From: CADCSY01 sp038255685 | GTDB lineage: Bacteria > Actinomycetota > Acidimicrobiia > Acidimicrobiales > CADCSY01 | Assembly: GCA_038255685.1 (NCBI GenBank) | Contig: JBBSLC010000106.1 | Location: 1 to 10,605 of the forward strand | DNA length: 10,605 nt | Direction of reading: 5' to 3' | Shown here: one piece after another, positions 1 through 7,154 of the stretch | How the letters are laid out: every line of letters begins with the position of its first letter | How positions within the stretch are numbered: position 1 is the first letter of the stretch | Position numbers and translations under genes: made by a program | Notes under the pieces: model-generated | Seen by the model: only the letters and a program-made list of their open reading frames with translations | Database searches by the model: none | Told to the model about the DNA's origin: nothing

Positions 1-2275
1 GACTCCCGCATGCATCAGCGATGGCCAGGACGCGAGCTGGCTCGCCGTCGACAGGGTGGCCGCCGTAGTGGAGCGCGAGGGCGGCGCTCCCGAGGTCCCA
101 GACGACTTGCAGGGTGTCGCCCGCCGCTTCGGCTTGGGCCGCCCCCTGAAGGAACAGGGTGCGGGCGCGAGTGAGGTCGCCGCGCATGAACGAGACGTCG
201 GCGAGCACTTCGACCGCTCGGCGATGGACACCGGCGGCGTGCGCTCCGGCCTCGGCTGCGGCGAGGTCACCGCGTTGCCACGCGCCGACGGCCGCGGATG
301 AGACGACATCGGCCCACAACGGCGACGCGGCCGACGCGCTCGCAGCGGCAACTTCGGCCATGCGAAACACGTGCGATCTTCCCCGCCAGAACGCCCAGGG
401 GTGCAGAGCGGCTGACAGCCTGAGCGCGGATTCGGGATCGTGTCCGACGAACCATCCGTGCGCGGCGCGGAGCTCGTCCATGTGCCTGGCGACTCGGGCG
501 GCCCATTCCGGTTCGTCGGGTCCTGACAGATGGGCGGCGGCGCGTTCGGCGAGGCTGAGGGCCCAGGCGGCGTGCCCTTGACGTACGGCGTCGAGCTCGG
601 CTCGCTCGTCGAGACGCGCCAGGGCGTAGTCGCGCAGCGTCTTGAGCATCGAGTACTGGGTCACGCCGGCGCGGTCGGTGGTGAGCAGCGATCGATCGAC
701 GAGGCTCACGAGCACGCGGAGGGTCGCGCCCGTGACGGTGGCAGCTGCGTCACCGTCCACGTGCCCGGCGAACACGGCGAACCTGTCGAAGGCGGCGCGC
801 TCGCTGGAGCTCAGTCGTCTGTAGGACCAGTCGATCACGGCGCCGAGTGATCCGTGCCGCGCCGTCGTGCGCGATCCCGACGTGAGCAGTTCGAGTGGGT
901 GGTCCAGGGCGGTCACGAGCTCCGACGCTGTCGTGGCGTTCATGCACGCGGCGGCGAGCTCGATCGCCAACGGCAACCGATCGAGGCGGGCGCAGATCTG
1001 CTGCACGCTGCGTTCGTCGAGCGCGAACGCCGGGTCGACCGCTCGAGCACGGTCGACGAACAGCGCAGTCGCGGCCGCCGAGTCGAGAGGTTCGACCAGC
1101 TGAACGATCTCTCCGTTCGATCCGAGTCGCTCGCGGCTGGTGGCCAGCACGGTGACCCCATCGGTGTGACCGACGATCTGATCGACGATGCGCGCCACCG
1201 GCGTCAGTAGGTGCTCGCAGTTGTCGAGGACGAGCAACAGGCGACGGCTGGCCAGTCGGTCGACGAGCTGGTCGACCAGCTGGTCTCGGGGATGGCGCGG
1301 CGGTGCGTCGGCAGCTCCGACGGCGGCGGCGATGCCCCGTTCGACCTGACCAGCCCGGCGGAACGCGCTGAGGTCACAGAACCGCACGCCGTCCGGGTAG
1401 AGGCCAGACAGCCGGCGCGAGAGCTCGAGGGCGAGGCGTGTCTTGCCCACGCCGCCGGGGCCGCAGAGGGTCACGATGCGGGCCACGCCGAGGGTGGCCG
1501 CGACGGAGGCGACGTCGCGGTCGCGGCCCACGAAGCTGCTCGCGGGAACGGGGAACGCGCGTCCGGCCGCGGGCAGCTGGTGTCGCAAGATCCGACGCTC
1601 GAGCTCGACGAGCGCCGGTCCGGGCTCGAGGCCATGCTCGACCAGCTCCTGGCGCCACTCGTCGAAGACCGCGAGGGCGTCGGTCTGCCGGCCGGCACGG
1701 TAGAGCGCTTCCATCAACGACTGGCGCGCCCGTTCACGCTCAGGGCGCTCGGAGATCAATGCTTCGAGATCGGCGACCGCGTCGGTGACACGTCCGTCGG
1801 CCAACGCGTTCGCGGCGCGAAGCTCCCGGGCTCCGAGCCACAGCTCATCGAGCCGAGCCGCGGCGGCTGCTGCGAAGTCGCGGTCGGCGAACGCTCCCAA
1901 TGCCGGACCTCGCCACAGCGCAAGGGCGTCATCGACATCACCTTCGGCCACAAGACGCTCGAACACCTGCGTGTCGAGACAGCCCTCACCCACCACGAGG
2001 CGATAGCCCACGTCATCGGTGATCACGTCACTCGCTCCTGCTCCCAGGCGGCGGCGAAGCCTCGAAACCTGGGTTCGCAGGGCGGCAGCGGGGTCGGTCG
2101 GGAGGCGGTCGTCCCACAGCCCGTCGATCAAGGCACTGGCGTGGACCGTCCGTCCCGCCTCGACCAACAGCATCGCCAGCAACAGCCGCTGCTGTGCGCT
2201 GGGAAGGGCGATCGGTCGGTCGTGGTCTGCCACTTCGAGCGGCCCGAGAAGCCGATAGCGAAGCACGGGCCTCAC
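1..2275 (-). CDS. AfsR/SARP-type transcriptional regulator (winged helix-BTAD-NB-ARC ATPase), 3' end outside window
   Basis: The minus strand is open without a stop from 2275 to the left edge, giving about 758 residues with the C-terminus missing. Residues ~5-95 are an OmpR-like winged helix (RYRLLGPLEV at 6-15, a typical SARP start). Residues ~100-235 form the bacterial transcriptional activation domain of TPR-like helices. An NB-ARC/AfsR ATPase follows, with Walker A GPGGVGKT at 272-279, Walker B LLLVLDN at 346-352 followed by CEHLL, and the sensor-like TSRER at 379-383. From ~560 on, the helical, alanine-rich sequence looks like the start of a TPR region. The family couples nucleotide binding to activation of nearby genes. 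The start is probably GTG at 2275 or GTG at 2266; neither has a convincing ribosome site, and 2266 gives the most family-like N-terminus. It is divergent from the oxidase at 2325, its likely target. The effector is unknown. A LuxR-type helix-turn-helix beyond the edge cannot be excluded. Confidence 0.88.
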   Translation of the reverse strand, partial: MRPVLRYRLLGPLEVADHDRPIALPSAQQRLLLAMLLVEAGRTVHASALIDGLWDDRLPTDPAAALRTQVSRLRRRLGAGASDVITDDVGYRLVVGEGCLDTQVFERLVAEGDVDDALALWRGPALGAFADRDFAAAAAARLDELWLGARELRAANALADGRVTDAVADLEALISERPERERARQSLMEALYRAGRQTDALAVFDEWRQELVEHGLEPGPALVELERRILRHQLPAAGRAFPVPASSFVGRDRDVASVAATLGVARIVTLCGPGGVGKTRLALELSRRLSGLYPDGVRFCDLSAFRRAGQVERGIAAAVGAADAPPRHPRDQLVDQLVDRLASRRLLLVLDNCEHLLTPVARIVDQIVGHTDGVTVLATSRERLGSNGEIVQLVEPLDSAAATALFVDRARAVDPAFALDERSVQQICARLDRLPLAIELAAACMNATTASELVTALDHPLELLTSGSRTTARHGSLGAVIDWSYRRLSSSERAAFDRFAVFAGHVDGDAAATVTGATLRVLVSLVDRSLLTTDRAGVTQYSMLKTLRDYALARLDERAELDAVRQGHAAWALSLAERAAAHLSGPDEPEWAARVARHMDELRAAHGWFVGHDPESALRLSAALHPWAFWRGRSHVFRMAEVAAASASAASPLWADVVSSAAVGAWQRGDLAAAEAGAHAAGVHRRAVEVLADVSFMRGDLTRARTLFLQGAAQAEAAGDTLQVVWDLGSAALALHYGGHPVDGEPARVLAIADACGS

Positions 2276-2285
2276 GCTATGTGGC

Positions 2286-2304
2286 TGACACGCAGGTGAC
2301 ACGC
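2286..2304. promoter_or_regulatory. Direct repeat TGACACGC x2 at 11-bp spacing, candidate SARP operator
   Basis: TGACACGC occurs at 2286-2293 and again, identical, at 2297-2304, so the repeats start 11 bp apart in the 49-bp spacer between the regulator and the oxidase. SARP proteins are known to bind heptamer-like direct repeats with 11-bp periodicity placed about 8 bp before the -10 element. Eight bases after 2304 there is a weak -10-like CACGAT (2313-2318) pointing at the oxidase. That this site is bound by the adjacent SARP-type protein is inference. Confidence 0.5.
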
Positions 2305-2324
2305 CCTTCCATCACGATGAGGAC

Positions 2325-3692
2325 ATGAGCGACCACGACCTTGAGATCCTGCGGCCGAACGACGCTGGCTACGACGAAGCTCGCCGCATTCACAACGGCC
2401 TCATCGACAAGCGACCGGCGCTCATCGCGCGCTGTCGAACCGTGGCCGACGTCTCCGCAGCAGTCGCCCGTGCCCGGAAGGATTCGCTCGAGATCTCGGT
2501 CCGCGGCGGCGGACACAACGTCGCGGGCAAGGCCGTGACCGAGGGTGGCCTCATGATCGACCTCTCACCGATGAAGCAGATCGTGGTCGACCCGGGGGCT
2601 CGTACCGCTCGCGCCCAACCGGGCCTCACGTGGGGCGAGTTCAACATTGCCGCCGCCGAGCACGGCCTGGCGACGACCGGGGGCATCGTGTCGACCACCG
2701 GCATCTCCGGGCTGACCCTCGGCGGCGGGTACGGCTGGCTTCAGGGAAAGTACGGGCTGTCCGTCGACAACCTGCTCGCGGCCGAGATCGTGACCGCAGA
2801 CGGGCACGTGCTCGATGCCAGCGAACACGACAACGCCGATCTGTTCTGGGCGCTGCGCGGCGGCGGCGGGAACTTCGGCGTCGTCACCTCATTCACCTAT
2901 CGCCTGCATCCCGTCACCACGGTGCTCGGCGGATCCTTGGCGTTCCCCCTGTCACGCGCTGACGCTGTCATCGATGCCTACCGGCGGCTCACCAGAGAGG
3001 CACCCGACGAGCTCGGCGTGCAATGCGGGTTGCTGAGCGCCGACCCCTCCACCAAGGTCGCCGCCATCGTCGTGTGTCACTGCGGCGACCTGGACCAAGC
3101 AGAAGCAGACATCCAGTCCGTGCGCCAGCTCGGCACGCCGCTCGCCGACACGATCGGGCCCAGGTCCTACGTCGATCAGAATCGCCAGATCGACGAGAGC
3201 TTCCCGCTCGGCGCCCTGAACTACTGGAAGTCCGCCTTCTTCACCGACCTGTCCGACGACGCCGCCCGGGTGCTGATCGACCAGTTCGAACAGTGTCCGT
3301 CACCCATGACGTTCTGCGTCCTCGAATCGTTGGGCGGCGCGGCCTCACGCGTCGCATCGGCAGCCACCGCCTACCCCCACCGAGAGCCGGGCCACAACCT
3401 TCTGGTCCTCAGCCAATGGGCGGACCCCGCCGACACCGAACCGAACATCGCCTGGACCCGCGAGACATTTGAGGCCCTTCGACCCCACATGGCCGACCGT
3501 CGCTACGTCAACTACCTCGCCGCCGACGACGCTGGCTACACCCAGGACGCCTACGGCTCCAACTACGAGCGACTCGTCGAGCTGAAACGCCGCTACGACC
3601 CCGACAACGTCTTCCACCTCAACCAGAACATCGACCCGAGCGTGCTCGCCAGCGAACCATCCGATGCCGCGCCAGAGCAGGAACGCACGTGA
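2325..3692 (+). CDS. FAD-binding oxidoreductase, 6-hydroxy-D-nicotine oxidase / BBE-like
   Basis: A 455-residue flavoprotein of the PCMH/VAO superfamily, full length for the family. The FAD-binding half (~30-200) contains RGGGHNVAG at 60-68, whose His64 is the usual 8-alpha-histidyl FAD attachment site, and the glycine-rich GISGLTLGGGYG (126-137) and RGGGGNFGVVTSF (178-190). The C-terminal BBE segment ends near YDPDNVFHLNQNI (~424-436). In bicovalent relatives a second link comes from a Cys in the GxCPxxG-type motif; here the aligned segment GGIVSTTG has Val122, so a single covalent bond is expected, as in 6-hydroxy-D-nicotine oxidase. Such enzymes oxidise amines, alcohols or sugars with O2; the substrate cannot be read from sequence. 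No signal peptide is seen, so it is probably cytoplasmic. ATG at 2325 follows GATGAGGAC, a close Shine-Dalgarno. It is divergent from the SARP-type regulator and probably under its control. Confidence 0.88.
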   Translation: MSDHDLEILRPNDAGYDEARRIHNGLIDKRPALIARCRTVADVSAAVARARKDSLEISVRGGGHNVAGKAVTEGGLMIDLSPMKQIVVDPGARTARAQPGLTWGEFNIAAAEHGLATTGGIVSTTGISGLTLGGGYGWLQGKYGLSVDNLLAAEIVTADGHVLDASEHDNADLFWALRGGGGNFGVVTSFTYRLHPVTTVLGGSLAFPLSRADAVIDAYRRLTREAPDELGVQCGLLSADPSTKVAAIVVCHCGDLDQAEADIQSVRQLGTPLADTIGPRSYVDQNRQIDESFPLGALNYWKSAFFTDLSDDAARVLIDQFEQCPSPMTFCVLESLGGAASRVASAATAYPHREPGHNLLVLSQWADPADTEPNIAWTRETFEALRPHMADRRYVNYLAADDAGYTQDAYGSNYERLVELKRRYDPDNVFHLNQNIDPSVLASEPSDAAPEQERT

Positions 3693-3715
3693 TCGGCGAT
3701 CTGTTGCACAGCACC

Positions 3716-3738
3716 GACGCCACAGAACGACGGGCGTC
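3716..3738 (+). terminator. Weak hairpin after the oxidase gene
   Basis: GACGCC (3716-3721) and GGCGTC (3733-3738) form a 6-bp stem with an 11-base loop, 24 bases after the oxidase stop. There is no T tract. It is a possible transcription end but weak. I see nothing else in 3693-3840. Confidence 0.2.
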
Positions 3739-3840
3739 AGCGCTGGTGGAGGTAGCTCCCATCCGGCGTTCGGTCGCAGCGTGGGGAACCCCGGCACCTG
3801 TGCCCGTCCGCCCTCGACGTCAGCTCGGCCCGGTGCGCAG

Positions 3841-3874
3841 CGAGGCCCTCCCCGATCTCTCGGAGAGGGCCTCG
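3841..3874. terminator. Strong GC-rich hairpin between oxidase and tRNA-Val, probable bidirectional terminator
   Basis: CGAGGCCCTC (3841-3850) is perfectly complementary to GAGGGCCTCG (3865-3874). Inside, after one mismatch, CCGA (3852-3855) pairs with TCGG (3860-3863) around a TCTC tetraloop, so the whole element is one long stem-loop. It starts 17 bases past the tRNA 3' end on the minus strand and lies ~150 bases past the oxidase on the plus strand, the right place to end both. Neither side has a T tract, which is common for actinobacterial terminators. Confidence 0.6.
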
Positions 3875-3890
3875 GACCTGCTACCTGCGG

Positions 3891-3963
3891 TGGACGAGAC
3901 AGGGCTCGAACCTGCGACCCCCACCGTGTCGAGGTGGTGCTCTACCAGCTGAGCTACTCGTCC
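3891..3963 (-). tRNA. tRNA-Val (anticodon GAC), with C at position 33
   Basis: The 73-nt minus-strand body folds as a full cloverleaf: acceptor GGACGAG/CTCGTCC, TA at 8-9, D arm GCTC-AGCTGGTA-GAGC, anticodon arm CCACC-TCGACAC-GGTGG, five-base variable loop GGGTC, T arm GCAGG-TTCGAGC-CCTGT (first pair G-U), discriminator A. With a 5-bp stem and 7-base loop the anticodon is GAC, reading GUC/GUU valine codons. CCA is not encoded: CCG follows the discriminator. The odd point is the loop: bases 32-33 are T-C, where nearly all elongator tRNAs have U at 33. The gene lies 47 bases after hmgA on the same strand and is followed by a strong hairpin. No clear promoter of its own is visible. Confidence 0.92.
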
Positions 3964-3997
3964 GTGCGAGCCGCCACGGTAGCAGGAGGAACAAGGT

Positions 3998-4010
3998 GTG
4001 CCGTCGGCAC
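3998..4010 (-). terminator. Short hairpin directly after hmgA stop codon
   Basis: On the minus strand the hmgA stop is followed at once by GTGCC-GAC-GGCAC, a 5-bp GC-rich stem with a 3-base loop (a 13-base near-perfect palindrome), and then ACCTTGTTCCTCC, a pyrimidine stretch with some T. It could be a short intrinsic terminator for the tyrosine operon or a processing site before the tRNA. The stem is short, so the call is tentative. Confidence 0.4.
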
Positions 4011-5162
4011 TCAGGTGGCGGGGCTCGGTGCCGGGCTCGACCAGCTCTGGACGTAGCCGTCGACCTCGAGGGGCGCAGCATCGATCCCAGGTACGAGGGG
4101 CCGACGGGTGTCGACCATCACGGCGTACTCATCCGCCGTGCGCCGCCCGGCCGAGGTCGCGTTGCTCGCCGCTCCCTCGGCGGCGACCCGGTCTCGCTCG
4201 ACGGCCGCCGGCTGGGGCCCGTGGTGGAGGCCGGCGGGGTGGAAGGTGAGCATCCCCTCGCCGATGCCGGCCCGGGAGAAGAACTCGCCACGGTGGTAGA
4301 AGAGCACCTCGTCGTAGTCGATGTTGCGGTGGAAGAACGGCAGCCGCAGCGCCTCGGGATCCTCCTCGAGCGGTCGGGGGGCGAAGGTGCACACGACGAA
4401 GCCACCGGCCACGAACGTGGTGTGCGCCGACGGAGGTAGGTGGTAGCGGGCTGAGGTCACCGGGCGGAAGTCCTCGACGTTGAGGCGCATCGGGGCGACG
4501 TCGCCCTTCCAACCGATGACGTCGCACGGGTGGAACGGATAGGTGACGACGGTGTCGCGCCCGAGCCGCTTGACCACGACGGTGAACTCGCCCTCCTCGT
4601 CGATCGCCTCGGCCTCGGGCACCTCGACGATCGCCGGGTCGAACAGCGCGTGGCGCCCGAGCAGGCCCCGGTCGGGCAGCTCGAAGCGTCCGCTGGTCGC
4701 CTCGACGACGAGCAGGTGGGTGGGCTCGGTCGGCTCGAACCGGAACGTCGTGCCACGGGGGACGAGCAGGTAGTCGCCAGCCCGGTAGCGCAGCGGTCCG
4801 TACTCGGTCCTGAGCAGCCCGGCGCCGTGGTGGGCGAAGTAGAGGAGGTCACCATCGGCGTCACGCAGGAACGCCGTGTTGCCCACGTGGAGGCGCTGCA
4901 CGCCGATCGAGCAGTCGTCGTTGACGAGGATGGGCGTCGGCCAGAGCCCGTCGAGGTCGGTCACGCCGTTGGTGTCGTAGGCCCGGTGGACGGCCGGTCC
5001 ATCGACGGAGATCCAGCCCGTCGGGGCGTGACGGCGGTAGAGGTGGCTGGCCGGGCCGTAGAAGCCCGATCGTCCGTGCTCCTCCTCGACCGTGCCCGGC
5101 GGCAGCCCCACGTGGGCCTGCCGGGAGGTCTCACCTCGGATCCACTGAGGCATCCCCTCCAC
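4011..5162 (-). CDS. hmgA: Homogentisate 1,2-dioxygenase
   Basis: This 383-residue cupin-fold Fe(II) enzyme opens the ring of homogentisate with O2 to give 4-maleylacetoacetate in tyrosine/phenylalanine breakdown. The iron site known from the human enzyme (His335, Glu341, His371) maps to His278 and Glu285 in FHRNIDYDEV and His314 in LHHGPQP; the His-Glu gap is one residue longer than in human. The segment GDYLLVPRGTTFRFEP (129-144) is the usual conserved cupin stretch. It belongs to the short bacterial form, about 60 residues shorter than the ~445-residue human protein. The GTG start at 5162 is supported by GGGGGAGG six bases upstream; an ATG at 5153 is possible but is too close to its own GGAGGGG. 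It lies 19 bases after hppD, the gene for the preceding enzyme, and is the last protein gene of the operon. No maleylacetoacetate isomerase or fumarylacetoacetase gene follows. Confidence 0.93.
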   Translation of the reverse strand: MEGMPQWIRGETSRQAHVGLPPGTVEEEHGRSGFYGPASHLYRRHAPTGWISVDGPAVHRAYDTNGVTDLDGLWPTPILVNDDCSIGVQRLHVGNTAFLRDADGDLLYFAHHGAGLLRTEYGPLRYRAGDYLLVPRGTTFRFEPTEPTHLLVVEATSGRFELPDRGLLGRHALFDPAIVEVPEAEAIDEEGEFTVVVKRLGRDTVVTYPFHPCDVIGWKGDVAPMRLNVEDFRPVTSARYHLPPSAHTTFVAGGFVVCTFAPRPLEEDPEALRLPFFHRNIDYDEVLFYHRGEFFSRAGIGEGMLTFHPAGLHHGPQPAAVERDRVAAEGAASNATSAGRRTADEYAVMVDTRRPLVPGIDAAPLEVDGYVQSWSSPAPSPAT

Positions 5163-5181
5163 GATCAGCCTCCCCCGGCGT

Positions 5182-6315
5182 TCACAGGTTCCCCCGAGCG
5201 GCCTGCTCGCGCTCGAGGGCCTCGAACAGCGCCTTGAAGTTCCCCTCGCCGAAGCCGCGTGCGCCGGCCCGCTGGATGATCTCGAAGAACGCTGTCGGGC
5301 GACCGGTGACGTTCTCGGTGAACACCTGGAGCAGGTGACCGTCCTCGTCGCGGTCGACGAGGATGCCGAGGCGGGCGAGGTCGTCCCACGGCAGGCCGTC
5401 GATGCCGGCCAGACGCTGGCGTGCGTCGTCGTAGTACGAGGGCGGCACGGCCAGGAAGCGCACGCCGCGCTCCCGCAGGGCGGCGACGGTCCCGACGATG
5501 TCGCTGGTGGCCATGGCCACGTGCTGGACGCCCGGGCTGCCGTAGTAGTCGAGGTACTCCTCGATCTGGCTCTTGCGGCGGCCGGGGGCGGGCTCGTTCA
5601 GCGGCAGGACGATCTTGGACCCGTTCCACACCACCGTCGACATCAGTGCCGAGTACTCCGTCGCGATGGCTGCGTCGTCGAAGTGGACGAGCTGGTCGAA
5701 CCCGAGCACCCGCTCGTAGAACGCGACCCAGCCCTCGAGCGCACCGAGCTCGACGTTGGCGACGACGTGGTCGATCCGATCGATCCCGACGGCGGGGCCA
5801 CACGGGACCGGCAGGGCAGCCGCCTGGTAGCCGGGGAGGAAGGTGCCGGCGTAGCGGGACCGGTCGACGAGGCTGTGGACCGTGTCCCCGTAGGTGGCGA
5901 TCGACGCGATCACGACCTTGCCGTGGTCGTCGTCGGTGATGGTCGGCGCGGTGATGCCGGTGGCGCCCCGGTCGAGCGCTGCCTCGTAGGCGTGGTCTGC
6001 GTCGGCGACGGCGAAGGCGACGTCGTGGACCCCGTCACCGTGCGCCCTGACGTGGGCGGCGATCGGCGAACGAGGATCGAGGGACCCGGTCACCACGAAG
6101 CGGACCTCGCCTTGGGCCAGGACGTAGGACGTGCGATCGCGCACACCGGTCTCGGGTCCGGCGTAGGCGACCGCTTCGAAGCCGAAGCCGGCACCGAGGA
6201 GGGAGGCGAAGGCCCGAGGGTTGCCGACCCACCACTCGAGGTGGTCGATCCCGAGCAGCACCGGGGGGTCAGAGGTGGCGTTGCGCACGGCGTCGACGAA
6301 GGCGTCGGTGCTCAT
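5182..6315 (-). CDS. hppD: 4-hydroxyphenylpyruvate dioxygenase
   Basis: A 377-residue two-domain vicinal-oxygen-chelate enzyme that turns 4-hydroxyphenylpyruvate into homogentisate with Fe(II) and O2. The C-terminal domain has the metal triad His183 (RIDHVV), His265 (VQHVAM) and Glu345 (FFEIIQR). Other expected active-site residues are visible: the LPLNEP loop (237-242), Gln330 and Phe332 in LLQVFTE, and the closing helix GFGEGNFKALF (354-364) with Phe360, which matches the ring-stacking Phe of plant and bacterial HPPDs. The close relative hydroxymandelate synthase shares the fold, but adjacency to hmgA settles the function. The ATG at 6315 overlaps the stop of the upstream HDO gene as ATGA, so the two are translationally coupled; a GGGGTGA sits nearby as ribosome site. 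Confidence 0.95.
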   Translation of the reverse strand: MSTDAFVDAVRNATSDPPVLLGIDHLEWWVGNPRAFASLLGAGFGFEAVAYAGPETGVRDRTSYVLAQGEVRFVVTGSLDPRSPIAAHVRAHGDGVHDVAFAVADADHAYEAALDRGATGITAPTITDDDHGKVVIASIATYGDTVHSLVDRSRYAGTFLPGYQAAALPVPCGPAVGIDRIDHVVANVELGALEGWVAFYERVLGFDQLVHFDDAAIATEYSALMSTVVWNGSKIVLPLNEPAPGRRKSQIEEYLDYYGSPGVQHVAMATSDIVGTVAALRERGVRFLAVPPSYYDDARQRLAGIDGLPWDDLARLGILVDRDEDGHLLQVFTENVTGRPTAFFEIIQRAGARGFGEGNFKALFEALEREQAARGNL

Positions 6316-7133
6316 CGCCTGTCACCCCGGTCGGCGTCGAGGCCGTCCCAGAACACTGCGACTGCGTCGAGCATCTCGGCGGCACCGGTGAGGAAGCGCT
6401 GCTCGTCGAAGCCGGGCAGCGAGAACGCCTCCGTGAGCTCGTCGTCGGTGTGCGCTGCGTGCTGGTCCTCGACCTTGTCGTGCCAGGTCCAGAACGCCAG
6501 GTGGAGCTCTGGGCACGACTGCGCCTTGAACGCGTCGAGCCCGGCGATCAGCTGCTTCCAGAACCCGGCGGCGGCCCAGTGCTCGACTGCGTAGCTGGCG
6601 CCCTCGGCGGTGGAGGGATCCTCGGAGCCGTAGATGCGGAGCAGCTCGTCGCAGAAGTGGGCCGTCGCCGGTGTGGCCTGGTGGCGCTTGCCGAGGTCGT
6701 CGAAGCCGAGGCCGAGGGGGGCGGCGAAGCGGAGCAGCCACTCGAAGTGGGCTGCGGCGAAGCGGAACCTGCCCCCGTCCACGCTGCCCTCGGTGGCGAC
6801 GAGCTGGGGGTCGACCCCGTCGGTTGCCTCGGCACTCGGTGGCCGGAAGACCACGCCGAGCTCGTTCAGGAGGATCTCCTTGCCGGCCCGGTACGACTCG
6901 AGCGTCGCCGCATGGATGACCTTGCGGAGCTGGGCCTCGAGGAACAGGTGGCTGAAGACAGAGAACTGGACGGTCAGGTGGGCGACGTCGTGGCGCTCGA
7001 GGCCCCCTTCGGCGAACCAGGCGGTGTACCGGTTGGCGGTGACGACCGGGTGGTTCGCCACGAGGTCGTCGACCTCCGCTCGGAAGCGCTCGACGGCAGT
7101 TGTGGAGCGGTCGGTGGTGCTGGTGAGGGCCAT
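6312..7133 (-). CDS. Heme-oxygenase-like (HDO/CADD/PqqC-type) putative diiron oxidase, first gene of tyrosine operon
   Basis: A 273-residue, nearly all-helical protein that I place in the heme-oxygenase-like diiron oxidase group (iron-containing redox enzyme family; CADD, UndA and SznF are known members). Metal-site candidates are Glu91 (LLNELG), His129 (AAHFEW), Glu184 (VEHW) and the H-x3-E-x2-H helix His218-Glu222-His225 (HDKVEDQH). The last four match in spacing the Glu142, His174, Asp178, His181 ligands of CADD, with Glu in place of Asp. Residues ~96-122 look like an inserted loop between the first two ligands. Members perform O2-dependent reactions such as decarboxylation, N-oxygenation or C-C cleavage; no substrate can be assigned. 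The frame stays open far upstream, but ATG at 7133 is chosen because AAGGGG stands five bases before it and a promoter lies just upstream. Its stop overlaps the hppD start, which suggests a role in aromatic amino-acid metabolism. A TenA-like or cofactor-only role is the alternative. Confidence 0.75.
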   Translation of the reverse strand: MALTSTTDRSTTAVERFRAEVDDLVANHPVVTANRYTAWFAEGGLERHDVAHLTVQFSVFSHLFLEAQLRKVIHAATLESYRAGKEILLNELGVVFRPPSAEATDGVDPQLVATEGSVDGGRFRFAAAHFEWLLRFAAPLGLGFDDLGKRHQATPATAHFCDELLRIYGSEDPSTAEGASYAVEHWAAAGFWKQLIAGLDAFKAQSCPELHLAFWTWHDKVEDQHAAHTDDELTEAFSLPGFDEQRFLTGAAEMLDAVAVFWDGLDADRGDRR

Positions 7134-7154
7134 GCGATCCCCTTCGAGGCAGGC

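Noticed and set aside
1211..2299. Long plus-strand frame of 362 codons
   Set aside because: It is the exact codon-register complement of the AfsR-type regulator, has no recognisable domain, and is explained by GC-rich codon bias.
3689..3952. Small plus-strand frame ending in a GLEPATPTVSRWCSTS-like tail
   Set aside because: The tail is the antisense of tRNA-Val, a well-known false protein; the frame also crosses the strong hairpin at 3841-3874.
1..3963. Genomic island integrated at the tRNA-Val 3' end, carrying the regulator and oxidase
   Set aside because: The pair lies on the correct side of the tRNA, but I see no integrase and no repeated tRNA 3' segment in the window.
5335..6594. 419-codon plus-strand frame opposite hppD
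   Set aside because: Antisense shadow of hppD and the HDO gene; no domain features.
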